Shown: in pieces, positions 44,415 through 53,411 of the stretch | How positions within the stretch are numbered: position 1 is the stretch's first letter | How the letters are laid out: each line of letters starts with the position of its first letter | The notes under the pieces: generated by a model | The model's input: the letters and a program-made list of their open reading frames with translations, nothing else | Databases searched by the model: none | What the model was told of the DNA's origin: nothing | Position numbers and translations under genes: made by a program | Source of the DNA: SHZL01 sp031362985 | Lineage (GTDB): Bacteria; Pseudomonadota; Gammaproteobacteria; Xanthomonadales; SZUA-36 | DNA: 64,000 nt | Direction of reading: 5' to 3' | Assembly (NCBI GenBank): GCA_031362985.1 | Contig: JANLTO010000011.1 | Location: 9,340-73,339, forward strand

Positions 44415-45290
44415 CTACGGGTACATCGGCGGCTCACCTTCCGGGCGGGCACGGAAGCGCCTGTAACTCCACAAATACTGGGCCGGATCTATGGCAATGC
44501 ACTGCTCTACACCGTGGTTGACCTCAGCCAGGGCAATGTCCATGTCGTCAGAATAGATACCCTCGCGCGCCGGGAAAACGTGCATGCAATAGCGCCCACC
44601 TTCGAGCCGCTCACACACTGCGAAAAATACCTCACAGCCGGTTTTGTGGATCAGCCTCGGCGCCATGACCCCTGTCAGTGCCGGCACTCCAAAGAACGGT
44701 GCGAACCTACCCTGCCCGGAACCGGGCTGCTGATCTGGCAGTATGCCTGCGCCCTTGCCCGCCAGCACATGGGCATACAGTTTGCGCAGACCACTGGCAG
44801 TGGCCGGCAGCATGTTCGCTCCGCCGCGGCGGCGCTGCTGCAGCAATGCCTTTTCCAGCCCGGGATGCGCGGGGGGTTTGTACAAGATGACAATATCCGG
44901 AAATTTCTGCAGGAACATTCCCAGATATTCCCAGGCGCCAAAGTGCGGCGCGAGCACCACCACGCCCTTGCCATGGGTCAGTGACTCCTCGAACATTTTT
45001 ACCCCCGCAGCGCCATCGCACATGGCCTGCAACTGTTCCAGTGGCCAGTACCAGTTGCGCCCGGTTTCAAAGATGGAACACACATAGTGCACAAAACTTT
45101 CCCGCACCAGTGCATTGATTGCGGCATGGCCAAGCATGGGATAGCAGGCCCTGAGGTTGATCGCAGCTACGCGCCGCTTCCCGGGAGAGAGGCGCATCCA
45201 CAAACCCGCCAAGCGCCGGGCCAGGCGATACGGGGCCGGGCCGGGCAGCCTGGCGAGCAACCATAAAATGCTTCGTGCCAGCCAGATCAT
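44415..45290 (-). CDS. LpxL/HtrB-type lipid A acyltransferase family protein
   Basis: A 291-residue membrane-associated acyltransferase. The HxxxxE/D catalytic motif is APHFGAWEYLG, and DQQPGSGQGRFAPFFG is the usual second block (GxLxDQxPG with FFG). MIWLARSILWLLARLP at the start is the membrane anchor. Family members add secondary fatty acids to Kdo2-lipid IVA. The ATG at 45290 gives the expected N-terminus; a TTG at 45320 would add ten residues. It converges on the PQQ dehydrogenase with a nine-base gap and is divergent from the secreted DGFE protein. Confidence 0.9.
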   Translation of the reverse strand: MIWLARSILWLLARLPGPAPYRLARRLAGLWMRLSPGKRRVAAINLRACYPMLGHAAINALVRESFVHYVCSIFETGRNWYWPLEQLQAMCDGAAGVKMFEESLTHGKGVVVLAPHFGAWEYLGMFLQKFPDIVILYKPPAHPGLEKALLQQRRRGGANMLPATASGLRKLYAHVLAGKGAGILPDQQPGSGQGRFAPFFGVPALTGVMAPRLIHKTGCEVFFAVCERLEGGRYCMHVFPAREGIYSDDMDIALAEVNHGVEQCIAIDPAQYLWSYRRFRARPEGEPPMYP

Positions 45291-45454
45291 CGGCCACGCG
45301 CCGGATGATTCCAGGGGCAATGCTGTATAACCATGATCGCTCGCTCCACTCTCGAACCTGCCGTATAGTTACCACATGGGTGGTGCATGGACAAGCAAGC
45401 ACCCAATGCCGCTGAACGGGCCGCTTAATAGGCAGCAGAAGTGGAGTTGATCCA

Positions 45455-46558
45455 ATGCAGCCATACGTAAGGATTGCTTTAGGGTTCCTGGCCGCCTGTG
45501 CCACGCAGCTTGGCGCTGAACCTTTACCGCGATTTCCGCCAGGCGCCGTGTGGAATCAAAACATCAGCGCTGCAGCACTCGACCCTGCTTCGGCCAGCAT
45601 GATCGCTGAGCTAAGTACCCTGGGCGGTTTCGGCGGCCTCGATTTCCAGCGCATGCAGATCGATTTCAGCTTGCGCGTGGTGCATGCCCCGCTGAACAGC
45701 CCGATGCGCACCATCATAGACCCCGGCGGCTATTTCAGCCCGGATTGTGCAGCACCGGGGACCTCCATGCCGGTTCCACTGAATGCGGCCATCGAAGGCC
45801 ACAATGATCTGAATTGCGATCCCGCAAGCGAGGACTGCCATTTGCTGGTGGTGCAGGGCAGCACCCTGTACGAGGCCTATGCGGCCAGGGGGGTTGGCAC
45901 AAACCAGCTGGAATCCCTGTGCCTGGCCGTGTGGCAACTCGAGGCCGTGTATCCCGGGCAAGGCCGTGGCGAGCACTGCACCAGTGCGGACGCAGCTGGC
46001 TTCCCCATGGCGCCGCTGATGTTCAATGCGGATGACATAGCTGCGGCACTGGCGCTGGATGCCACCGGCAGTGGAGACCTCGGCCACGCCATTCGCTTCA
46101 CTATCCGTAACGAACGCATGGCCACTGATGTTTCCCTCGGTGGTTTTGGGGGCCGCCTGTATGTGCGGCCAGCCTCCCATGCAGGCTCACCGAGTGGCCC
46201 ATCCGCATCCATTGCCTACGGTGCGCGCCTGCGTATGAACGCGAGTTTCCCGCTTACCGGCTACAGCACGGCGGCGAAGGTTATCCTCAATACCTTCAAG
46301 CGTTTTGGCATTGTGCTGGCGGACGGGGGCAATATCACCCTTACTGCGGAAAGCGATTTCTATACCACCACCAAATGGGCCGAGCTGGACATCGATTCGC
46401 ATCTGTTTGATCCTGCGCCGGGCGCGCAGAAAGTCAACGTGACTGACTTTGAAGTGATCAACACAGGTCCCCGAATCGGGGAAACCTGGGATTGTGTGCG
46501 GGCAGTTGCACCCCCGTCCGGACTCTTCAAGGATGGATTTGAGAACCCTGGCCCGTAA
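45455..46558 (+). CDS. Secreted protein with C-terminal DGFE motif
   Basis: A 367-residue protein with a signal peptide (IALGFLAACATQLGAEP) and a mostly beta-type body with scattered Cys (FSPDCAAPG, NCDPASEDC). I recognise no enzymatic domain. The C-terminus is SGLFKDGFENPGP. Many secreted proteins of Xanthomonadales-like bacteria end in a similar F-x-DGFE motif, which looks like a sorting or processing tag of unknown mechanism. GTGGAG lies eight bases before the ATG. The gene stands alone, divergent from the acyltransferase. Confidence 0.8.
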   Translation: MQPYVRIALGFLAACATQLGAEPLPRFPPGAVWNQNISAAALDPASASMIAELSTLGGFGGLDFQRMQIDFSLRVVHAPLNSPMRTIIDPGGYFSPDCAAPGTSMPVPLNAAIEGHNDLNCDPASEDCHLLVVQGSTLYEAYAARGVGTNQLESLCLAVWQLEAVYPGQGRGEHCTSADAAGFPMAPLMFNADDIAAALALDATGSGDLGHAIRFTIRNERMATDVSLGGFGGRLYVRPASHAGSPSGPSASIAYGARLRMNASFPLTGYSTAAKVILNTFKRFGIVLADGGNITLTAESDFYTTTKWAELDIDSHLFDPAPGAQKVNVTDFEVINTGPRIGETWDCVRAVAPPSGLFKDGFENPGP

Positions 46559-46578
46559 ATCCAGCATCAATTCATGAT

Positions 46579-47244
46579 TTACATTTGCTTGCGCGTGGCC
46601 GAAGCGCCGCGTTGCAGAAAGTGATCCAGCGCCTTCAAATCGGTGGCCGGATGTTCAAGCCGCCACAGCAGTGCGTCGATGCGGTCAGCGCCCCAGAACA
46701 GTTCACCATTGAGCACGAGTGTCGGCACACCGAAAATGCCCCGCTTGATCGCATCCTCGGTTGCAGATTTCAGTGCGGCCTTGACAGCCAGTTGTTCAAT
46801 GGCCACGCCCAACTGGCGGGCTTCCAGGTCGTTTTCGCCGGCGATTTGCAGCAGAGTTGCCAGGTCACTCAAATCCCGCCCCTGCTCCCAACAAGCGCGC
46901 AAGAGCGCACACGCCATGCGCAAACGCTTATCCGCATCGGTGAGCGCAACACACATGCGCAAAGCTTGCAGTGGGTTAAACGGATGGGTGGGCGGCCCCT
47001 GGAAAGGATACCCCCGTTGCTGTGCACACCGGACCACGTCATGAAAAGTGTACGTGCGTTTTGCGGGAATTTCGGCGGGGCCTTTTTGCCCGTGTGCATT
47101 CAATAAGCCGGCAAGTAACACTGGTTGACATTCAATGTGTAAACCTGCTGCCTGCAAGCGCGGTAATCCCCGCGAAGCAAGCCAGCTGAATGGGCTGACC
47201 GGATCAAAATAGAATTGTACTTTTCGGTTGATGTCTTTTTTCAA
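46579..47244 (-). CDS. 2-hydroxychromene-2-carboxylate isomerase-like, DsbA family
   Basis: A 221-residue thioredoxin-fold protein of the DsbA/HCCA-isomerase (kappa GST) family, which use glutathione. The N-terminus has VQFYFDPVSPFSWLASRGL, with the Ser of the HCCA isomerase active site in place of the CxxC of DsbA. The C-terminal GIFGVPTLVLNGELFWGADRI is the cis-Pro block. No ATG fits; I choose a TTG at 47244 because a perfect AGGAGG sits nine bases upstream and the product then starts at the family N-terminus. The frame runs back to 47370. The true substrate is unknown. Confidence 0.88.
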   Translation of the reverse strand: MKKDINRKVQFYFDPVSPFSWLASRGLPRLQAAGLHIECQPVLLAGLLNAHGQKGPAEIPAKRTYTFHDVVRCAQQRGYPFQGPPTHPFNPLQALRMCVALTDADKRLRMACALLRACWEQGRDLSDLATLLQIAGENDLEARQLGVAIEQLAVKAALKSATEDAIKRGIFGVPTLVLNGELFWGADRIDALLWRLEHPATDLKALDHFLQRGASATRKQM

Positions 47245-47399
47245 TGCAGCAGGCCTCCTGGCAACCTGAATTGGTGAAGCGCTTAGTTTGCGCCTGATTA
47301 TGCAGCAACGCTGGCTTGACGTAATGTGCACCTGGCGCGAGGATATGCCCTGACACCTTGCGCCGGGCAATAACTTACCTGCTCATTCGGGAGCATCCT

Positions 47400-47510
47400 A
47401 TGGCAACTGACATCGAACGTTTGCAAGCAAATCTCAAGCATTGGACTTTTTTGCTGGGGGTCCTGCAGATCACCGTAGGCTGCATGGTTGGGTTCATCCC
47501 GCCTATATGA
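47400..47510 (+). CDS. 36-residue membrane microprotein upstream of an epimerase
   Basis: A short frame (ATG 47400, TGA 47508-47510) with GGGAG seven bases upstream. The product begins MATDIERLQANLKHW and then has one hydrophobic segment (TFLLGVLQITVGCMVGFIPP), so a single-pass membrane peptide is likely. Its stop overlaps the ATG of the epimerase (ATGA), implying coupled translation. I recognise no family. Ribosome site, hydrophobic pattern and overlap all support it, but length alone cannot prove it. Confidence 0.5.
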   Translation: MATDIERLQANLKHWTFLLGVLQITVGCMVGFIPPI

Positions 47511-48400
47511 AGGTCCTCATCACCGGAGCCTCAGGAAGAGTCGGGCGAGCTATCTACATCCGGCTGTGTTCCGGGCATGAAGTTCTTGGCTATGACCAGG
47601 CTCCATCGTCAACAGCGGATGTAGTCGCGTCTCTTGAGGACACCGACCGGCTGCGGGATTTGCTGGCGGGTGTCGATGCGGTCGTGCATACGGCCGCGCT
47701 GCATGCACCGCACGTGGGCTTACGCAGCGAGGCTGAATTTGAACGGGTGAATGTGCACTGTACCGCTGACCTGGTGCGCCTTTCAGTAGCGGCAGGCATC
47801 CGCCGCTTCGTTTTTACCAGTACCACTGCCCTGTATGGCGCTGCGGCAACGCCAACCGGGCAGGCAGGCTGGGTCACTGAAGACACAATTCCCCTGCCGC
47901 GCACCATTTACCACCGCACCAAGTTACAAGCCGAGAGTTTGCTTGAAGCTGCAGCAGGAAGGGGTGAGCTCGAGGTCACGGTGCTGCGCATGTCGCGCTG
48001 CTTCCCCGAACCCGCGCCCCTCATGGCCGCCTACCGATTGCATCGTGGAGTAGACGCACGCGACGTAGCCGATGCCCATGCTGCCGCATTGGAAGGTGGT
48101 ACTGGCGGATTCCGCAGGTTCATCATTTCAGGGGCAACGCCGTTTGCACCCGACGACTGCAAGGAGTTGTTTGAATCTGCACCCGCTGTGCTGCGCCGCC
48201 GGGCCCCCGGCCTGGTAGCGGAATTTGAGCGGCGCGGATGGCCATTGCCCGATTCCATTGACCGGGTCTATTCTCCCCGCAAAGCAGCCAGCGAGCTGGA
48301 CTGGCACCCACAGAACGGCTTTACCGAAGTGCTTGCGCAACTCGACCGGCGCTCTTCCGAGGTTTTTCCTCCGGAAAAACAAGGCTTCAACAAGCGGTGA
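47507..48400 (+). CDS. NAD-dependent epimerase/dehydratase family protein
   Basis: A 297-residue extended-SDR protein. It starts MKVLITGASGRVGRAI (Rossmann GxxGxxG) and has the catalytic pattern FTSTTALYG with IYHRTKLQAE (Tyr-x-x-x-Lys). The C-terminal part, which selects substrate, is not informative, so sugar nucleotide or other small-molecule substrates are both possible. The ATG at 47507 overlaps the 36-residue microprotein; an upstream start at 47441 would use the wrong N-terminus. Confidence 0.9.
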   Translation: MKVLITGASGRVGRAIYIRLCSGHEVLGYDQAPSSTADVVASLEDTDRLRDLLAGVDAVVHTAALHAPHVGLRSEAEFERVNVHCTADLVRLSVAAGIRRFVFTSTTALYGAAATPTGQAGWVTEDTIPLPRTIYHRTKLQAESLLEAAAGRGELEVTVLRMSRCFPEPAPLMAAYRLHRGVDARDVADAHAAALEGGTGGFRRFIISGATPFAPDDCKELFESAPAVLRRRAPGLVAEFERRGWPLPDSIDRVYSPRKAASELDWHPQNGFTEVLAQLDRRSSEVFPPEKQGFNKR

Positions 48401-48461
48401 CTTTAGCTTCGGTGCACGGGTAGAATCGCCCTTTCCTGCAGCAACCATGAGGAGACTGACC

Positions 48462-49376
48462 GTGCAACGTGCATTCCCACTGTTTCTGCTGCTATGCGGT
48501 TTTTCGGGTGCGGCTTTTGCGCAAAACGATGCGCCGCAAAACGACGCACCCCGGCCCATCTTGCCCGAAAACCTGCACTGGGTCGGCGTACCCAATGCTC
48601 CGGCTTTGCAGGCGGCGTGGGGGCTGGGGTCCGAGCAGGATGCGGGTGCCTATATACTTCGAGTCAGGATTGCCGCCAACGGACGCATCCCTCCGCACGC
48701 CCATCCCGATACACGCAACAGCACCGTACTCGCCGGAACTCTGTACGTGGGTTTTGGCGAAATCTTTGACGAGAGCAAGTTGGTCGCTGTGCCAAGTGGG
48801 GCGGTCTATGTAGCTCCGGCAAACGTTATGCATTACATTTGGGCAAAAGATGGCAATGTTGAATACCAGGAAACCGGCGTCGGCCCCACCGGCACTGTGA
48901 TGGCCCCAGCTATGGCTGGGCCCCCAGCAGCCTCGCCACAAGCTCATGAAAATCCTTTGGCTGCGCTCTCCTGGCTCGCCGGTTGCTGGGGCGTCGAGTC
49001 CGCAGAAGCCGGCACCGGCGAAGTCTGGCTTCCGCCGGCCGGTGGGTCCATGTTCGGTGTCGAGCGTACCATCGAAAACGAAAAGACGGTCAGCCATGGA
49101 TTTATGCGTATAGCCGCCAATGCGGAAGGAAAGTTGGTGTTCACTGCGGTCCCTTCCGGTCAGAAAGAGACTAGCTTTACCCAGTCAAGCCTCGCTGAGG
49201 GTGCGGTTACCTTCGAGAACCTGCAGCACGACTTTCCCCAGCGCGTCATGTACCGCTCGCGCGGCGGTGACAGGCTTGCAGCGCGCATTGAAGGCATCAA
49301 TGAGGGTGTTGAGCAAGGCATAGACTTCCCGTTGAAACGGGTCTCATGCGAAGTACCAGTCGCCAAGGCGCATTAG
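48462..49376 (+). CDS. Exported cupin - DUF6265 fusion protein
   Basis: A 304-residue protein with a signal peptide (RAFPLFLLLCGFSGAAFAQ). Residues of about 30-145 form a single cupin domain: RIPPHAHPDTRNSTVLAGTL carries the metal-binding His pair, followed by VAVPSGAVYVAPANVMHYI. The second half is DUF6265-like (LSWLAGCWGVESA, WLPPAGGSMFGVERTI, ENLQHDFPQRVMYR). I prefer the GTG at 48462 because GAGGAG is eight bases upstream; the ATG at 48447 lacks a ribosome site. The two domains are usually found apart. The function is unknown, probably small-molecule binding in the periplasm. Confidence 0.85.
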   Translation: MQRAFPLFLLLCGFSGAAFAQNDAPQNDAPRPILPENLHWVGVPNAPALQAAWGLGSEQDAGAYILRVRIAANGRIPPHAHPDTRNSTVLAGTLYVGFGEIFDESKLVAVPSGAVYVAPANVMHYIWAKDGNVEYQETGVGPTGTVMAPAMAGPPAASPQAHENPLAALSWLAGCWGVESAEAGTGEVWLPPAGGSMFGVERTIENEKTVSHGFMRIAANAEGKLVFTAVPSGQKETSFTQSSLAEGAVTFENLQHDFPQRVMYRSRGGDRLAARIEGINEGVEQGIDFPLKRVSCEVPVAKAH

Positions 49377-49393
49377 CATGAGAATTTTTAAGC

Positions 49394-49963
49394 ATGGATA
49401 GTTTTCGCTGGATAGCCGTTGCTTTATCCATGATCCTGGGTCTGGGGATCACGCGATTGCTCGCATCGTTTGTCGCAGTATTTCGCTCCAGAAATCATTC
49501 CACGCTGGATTGGATACCGCTGGCTTGGGCGTTCTGCATTTTCATTCACCAGTTGCAATTCTGGTGGGCCATTGTCGAGCTTCCCAGCCTGGTGCAAATC
49601 TGGACTTTAGGTGCCTTCCTCGCACTGGTCGGACTGACCTTGCTGCTGTTCATCTCAGCTGCACTGATACTTCCGAGTGACGAGCTGGACGAAAATGAAA
49701 CCCTTCAGGCTTCGTTTCAGGCAGATGGACGCTGGGCGCTGATTTCGCTTAGCGCCTATTTTGGCCTGGCCCTGCTTGTCGACTGGGCGCTCTGGGACAT
49801 AACGCCGGCGACTGAGGGTGGAATTAGCCTGTTGCCACTGATTATCCTTCCCCTGGTGTTTCTAGGGTGTCGATCGCGGCGCTCGCAGGTGGCAGTCACC
49901 CTTGCCTACCTCGTTTTAGGGCTGTGGTCGGCGTGGGTGATGTCACCGGCGTATTACGCGTAG
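49394..49963 (+). CDS. Integral membrane protein of unknown function
   Basis: A 189-residue protein with about five hydrophobic segments (for example WIAVALSMILGLGITRLLASFV, IPLAWAFCIFIHQLQFWW and LGAFLALVGLTLLLFISAALIL). An acidic loop near residues 95-105 and a basic patch (CRSRRSQ) after the fourth segment are the only other features. I do not recognise the family. It starts 17 bases after the cupin gene on the same strand, so the two may be co-transcribed. Confidence 0.75.
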   Translation: MDSFRWIAVALSMILGLGITRLLASFVAVFRSRNHSTLDWIPLAWAFCIFIHQLQFWWAIVELPSLVQIWTLGAFLALVGLTLLLFISAALILPSDELDENETLQASFQADGRWALISLSAYFGLALLVDWALWDITPATEGGISLLPLIILPLVFLGCRSRRSQVAVTLAYLVLGLWSAWVMSPAYYA

Positions 49964-50115
49964 AGTTCTTATCCTGGAGCTTGGAATTTGAATTTCCTGC
50001 CGACCTTGCCCATCGAAACCGCGCCGGTCATGGTATTTGGTGTAGTGCTGCCTCTTGGCTCGAGCGGGGGTCTGAGTTTTGTTGGTCGCCGCAAAGCAAC
50101 GTGTGTTAAGGTCAA

Positions 50116-50865
50116 ATGATGCACTCTTCTATTGAGCGGTCCCCGCAGCTCTACGCACGTCTTGGCGGCTTGCTGTATCTTGCCATCATCCTCTTCGGCC
50201 TGTTCGGAGAGATGTTCGTAAGAGCAACACTCGTCGTTTCCGGCGATGCGGCGGCAACTGCCAATAACATTTTGGCCTCCGACCTTCTTTGGCGCGCAGG
50301 CATAGTGGGCGACCTCCTCATGCATGTGTGTGATGTGCCAGTGATCGTGGTCCTCTACTTGTTACTCAGGCCCGTGAGCGAGAGCCTCTCGATGCTGGCG
50401 ACTCTGATCAATCTGGTGCAGACCGCTGTCCTTGTCGCCAACAAGATCAACCTTCTTGTTCCCCTGTTCCTGCAAGCAGATGTCAGCTACTTGAGCGCTT
50501 TCTCACCCGAGCAATTGCAGGCGCTGTCTTACCTGGCAGTCAAGGCGCATGGCTTTGGCTTTGGCATCGGGCTCATCTTTTTTGGCTTCGCATGCCTGGT
50601 TCGCGGCTACCTGATCTTCAAATCCGGATACTTGCCACGAACCCTTGGTGTTCTGATCCTGATTGCGGGATTGTGCTATCTGACCAACAGCTTCGCCCTG
50701 CTCCTGGCGCCTGCGTTCGCGGCATCGATTGTTCCGGGCATCCTGGCGCCTGCCTTCATCGGCGAGCTGGCTCTGTGCTTGTGGCTGATCATCAAGGGCG
50801 TGAACATGGAACAATGGAAGCGGCAGCTCGCGCTAAGCCAAGCACGCCCGGCATCTGGCATGTGA
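50116..50865 (+). CDS. DUF4386 membrane protein
   Basis: A 249-residue protein with six or seven hydrophobic segments, matching the DUF4386 pattern: RLGGLLYLAIILFGLFGEMFVR at the start, DLLMHVCDVPVIVVLYLLLRPV, and AGLCYLTNSFALLLAP. The function of the family is not known. The start may be either of two adjacent ATGs at 50116 and 50119. The 152 bases before it hold nothing I recognise. Confidence 0.85.
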   Translation: MMHSSIERSPQLYARLGGLLYLAIILFGLFGEMFVRATLVVSGDAAATANNILASDLLWRAGIVGDLLMHVCDVPVIVVLYLLLRPVSESLSMLATLINLVQTAVLVANKINLLVPLFLQADVSYLSAFSPEQLQALSYLAVKAHGFGFGIGLIFFGFACLVRGYLIFKSGYLPRTLGVLILIAGLCYLTNSFALLLAPAFAASIVPGILAPAFIGELALCLWLIIKGVNMEQWKRQLALSQARPASGM

Positions 50866-50922
50866 CGCCCAGGCCTTCAATCAAGAGCAAACTACCCGAC
50901 TCACAATCCATGGAGTAATCGC

Positions 50923-51294
50923 ATGCTTCAGCTCAAGCCACTCGACCAGAACGTTCCGATTTTTCAGCAGATCAACACAGAACTCTCACCGGTTGTGCTG
51001 GTGAATGTCTTTCAGGTGGCAGAAGCAGACATTCCGGCCCTGCTGAAAGCCTGGGAAGCAGATGCCACCTGGATGAAGCAGCAGCCGGGCTACATCTCAA
51101 CCCAGTTGCACCAGGGCATTGCCGGGAGCACGGTATTCATGAACTACGCATTGTGGGAGTCAGTGGCACATTTTCGGGCAGCGTTCACCCATCCTGATTT
51201 CCAGCAGGCTCTCAGCCACTATCCGTCCAGCGCCGTGGCCTCACCGCATCTCTTCACGCGACTTTCAGTACCGAATCTTTGTGTCGGTCCTTAG
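50923..51294 (+). CDS. Antibiotic biosynthesis monooxygenase (ABM) family protein
   Basis: A 123-residue protein with one dimeric ferredoxin-like ABM domain: VVLVNVFQVAEADIPALLKAW, WMKQQPGYISTQLHQ, then NYALWESVAHFRAAF. These are the usual ABM blocks, including the W-x-S near the end of the fold. Such proteins oxidise or bind small aromatic or quinone compounds without a fixed cofactor. TGGAG lies before the ATG. It sits with DUF4386 upstream and a GNAT gene downstream, all on the plus strand. Confidence 0.85.
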   Translation: MLQLKPLDQNVPIFQQINTELSPVVLVNVFQVAEADIPALLKAWEADATWMKQQPGYISTQLHQGIAGSTVFMNYALWESVAHFRAAFTHPDFQQALSHYPSSAVASPHLFTRLSVPNLCVGP

Positions 51295-51315
51295 CCCAAG
51301 CCGGTCGAACAGGCA

Positions 51316-51744
51316 ATGCAGAACTACGAAATCACCAGCGACAGCTCACGCTTCGACATCGAAGCGATTCATTCCTTCCTGTCGCGAAGCTATTGGTCAC
51401 CCGGAATTCCCCGCGCCGTAGTCGAGCGCGCTATCGCAAACTCATTGTGCTTTGGCGTTCTGCTGGGCACTCAGCAGGTTGGTTTCGCGCGAGTGGTCAC
51501 TGACAAGGCAACGTTTGCCTACCTGGCCGATGTATACGTGCTCGAGGAACATCGCGGCAAGGGCCTTTCCCACCTCCTCATGGGACAGGTGCTTCACCAA
51601 CCGGATCTGCAGGGACTGCGGCGCATGATGCTGGCTACCCGCGACGCACACGGCCTTTATGCCGGGTATGGATTTACGCCGCTTGCAGCGCCTGATCGCT
51701 TCATGGAATGCCACGACCCGGATGTGTATCTGCCCAGTGAATAG
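51316..51744 (+). CDS. GNAT-family N-acetyltransferase
   Basis: A 142-residue acetyltransferase. The acetyl-CoA binding block is YVLEEHRGKGLSHLLMGQVL (R/Q-x-x-G-x-G/A pattern), followed by LRRMMLATRDAHGLYAGYGF. It resembles the small GNATs whose N-terminus reads SRSYWSPGIPRAVVERAI. The substrate is unknown. It starts 21 bases after the ABM gene. Confidence 0.9.
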   Translation: MQNYEITSDSSRFDIEAIHSFLSRSYWSPGIPRAVVERAIANSLCFGVLLGTQQVGFARVVTDKATFAYLADVYVLEEHRGKGLSHLLMGQVLHQPDLQGLRRMMLATRDAHGLYAGYGFTPLAAPDRFMECHDPDVYLPSE

Positions 51745-51866
51745 ATCTGGTGCTTGAGAATCGTGTTTGCCATGGCGCGGGGCAACGATGTCGCTTAATA
51801 TCTTGTCCCCAAAGAGTTAAATCCGCGCCGGTCCCGGGCGCGCCGGATATCCAAGGAGCAAGACCA

Positions 51867-53345
51867 ATGTACCCACTAAAACGCATACTTCTTATCAGTG
51901 CTCTGTGCAGTGCCGCTGCCATTACGCTGCTGGCAGGGTGTAGCAAAAAAGAAGACCCCGTCGCCTCTGCCGAACAGGCCGACAAGGTAAGTGGAGTTGC
52001 CGCGCCGGGCATTGCTGAAACCAAGGCCATTGCCGAAGACGCGTTCATCTACGGCCTGCCAATCGTAATGAACTACGCAGTGATGAACGAGTTCGTCCTG
52101 GACAAGAACTCGGGGCAATACAAAGCACCCTTCAATACCATCAGCAACGAAGCGCGCGTCTTTACCTGGGAGGACACGGCCGTCGTGACACCCAACAGCG
52201 ACACGCCTTATTCGGTGCTGTGGCTGGATCTGCGCGCGGAACCGATGGTGATCTCGGTACCGGCGGTGGAAAAGAAGCGCTACTACTCGGTGCAATTGAT
52301 TGACGGTAACACCTACAACTATGGCTACATTGGCAGTCGCGCAACCGGGTCCGATGCTGGTGACTACCTGGTAGTCGGTCCCGACTGGAAAGGCGAGACC
52401 CCTGCTGGGATCAACAAGGTTTTTCAATCAACGACGCCGTTTGGGCTAACCATATTCCGCACCCAGTTGTTTAATGCTGAGGATATGCCGAATGTGGTAA
52501 AGGTACAGGGAGGCTACAAGGCACAGCCACTGTCTGCATTCCTGAATCAGCCCGCAGCACCTGCAGCGCCACAGGTCGATTTCTCGCCGGCGACGACAGC
52601 CGGCATCAAGGAGAATTTCTACGCCTACCTTGATGCTGCCCTTCAGTTCGTACCAGCATCGCCGGATACCGATAGCATACGGGCGCGGCTGGCGAGCATC
52701 GGCATCGGGCCAGGCAAAGCCTTCGATTTCAAGGATCTTTCTGATGAACACAAAGCGGTAATCCTGCTGGCGATGAAAGAAGGCGACAGCAAAGTAGACA
52801 CATACCTGGCCGACGGAGTGAAGGACATCAATGGCTGGAAAGTGGGTTCGGTTTTTGGCGACCGCAACTTCTACAAGGGTGACTGGTTGATGCGCGCCGC
52901 CGCCGCCAAAGGTGGCATTTATGGCAACGATGCCGTCGAAGCCATGTATCCCATGACCCGGGTGGACACTGCCGGGGAAACGCTCGATGGCAGCAAGCAC
53001 AACTACACGCTCACCTTCCCGGCTGGCCAACTGCCACCGGTGAATGCCTTCTGGTCCGTGACGATGTACGACGGCAAAACCCAACTTCTTATCAAGAACC
53101 CGATCAACCGCTACCTCATCAACTTGCCGATGGAACCGGGAATGTCCAAGGGTGAGGACGGCTCTTTGACGCTTTACATACAGAAAGACTCGCCGGGTAA
53201 AGGCCTGGAAGCTAACTGGTTGCCAGCGCCCGACGGCCCGATCTACCTCGTGATGCGCCTGTACTGGCCGAAGATGGAAGCTCCTTCCATCCTCCCGCCT
53301 GGCACCGGCAGTTGGAGCCCTCCTGGCATTGTGCAGGCAAAATAG
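51867..53345 (+). CDS. DUF1254/DUF1214 lipoprotein
   Basis: A 492-residue protein with a lipobox (LLAGC, near residue 24), so probably periplasmic and membrane-anchored. DUF1254 is seen as EDAFIYGLPIVMNYAVMNEF with TPNSDTPYSVLWLDLR. DUF1214 is seen towards the C-terminus as NAFWSVTMYDG, YLINLP, and GSLTLYIQKDSPG. The family is widespread and its function is not established. AAGGAG is eight bases before the ATG at 51867; the frame extends to 51750. An amidohydrolase follows 66 bases downstream on the same strand. Confidence 0.92.
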   Translation: MYPLKRILLISALCSAAAITLLAGCSKKEDPVASAEQADKVSGVAAPGIAETKAIAEDAFIYGLPIVMNYAVMNEFVLDKNSGQYKAPFNTISNEARVFTWEDTAVVTPNSDTPYSVLWLDLRAEPMVISVPAVEKKRYYSVQLIDGNTYNYGYIGSRATGSDAGDYLVVGPDWKGETPAGINKVFQSTTPFGLTIFRTQLFNAEDMPNVVKVQGGYKAQPLSAFLNQPAAPAAPQVDFSPATTAGIKENFYAYLDAALQFVPASPDTDSIRARLASIGIGPGKAFDFKDLSDEHKAVILLAMKEGDSKVDTYLADGVKDINGWKVGSVFGDRNFYKGDWLMRAAAAKGGIYGNDAVEAMYPMTRVDTAGETLDGSKHNYTLTFPAGQLPPVNAFWSVTMYDGKTQLLIKNPINRYLINLPMEPGMSKGEDGSLTLYIQKDSPGKGLEANWLPAPDGPIYLVMRLYWPKMEAPSILPPGTGSWSPPGIVQAK

Positions 53346-53411
53346 GTTTTGGCCACCTTGCGTGTGTAAGGTGGTTTGCTTGACCGCAATTTTGCCAAGG
53401 AAGTGGATGAC

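Noticed and set aside
49964..50115. Small gene in the 152 bp spacer before DUF4386
   Set aside because: No frame there has a ribosome site or protein-like composition.
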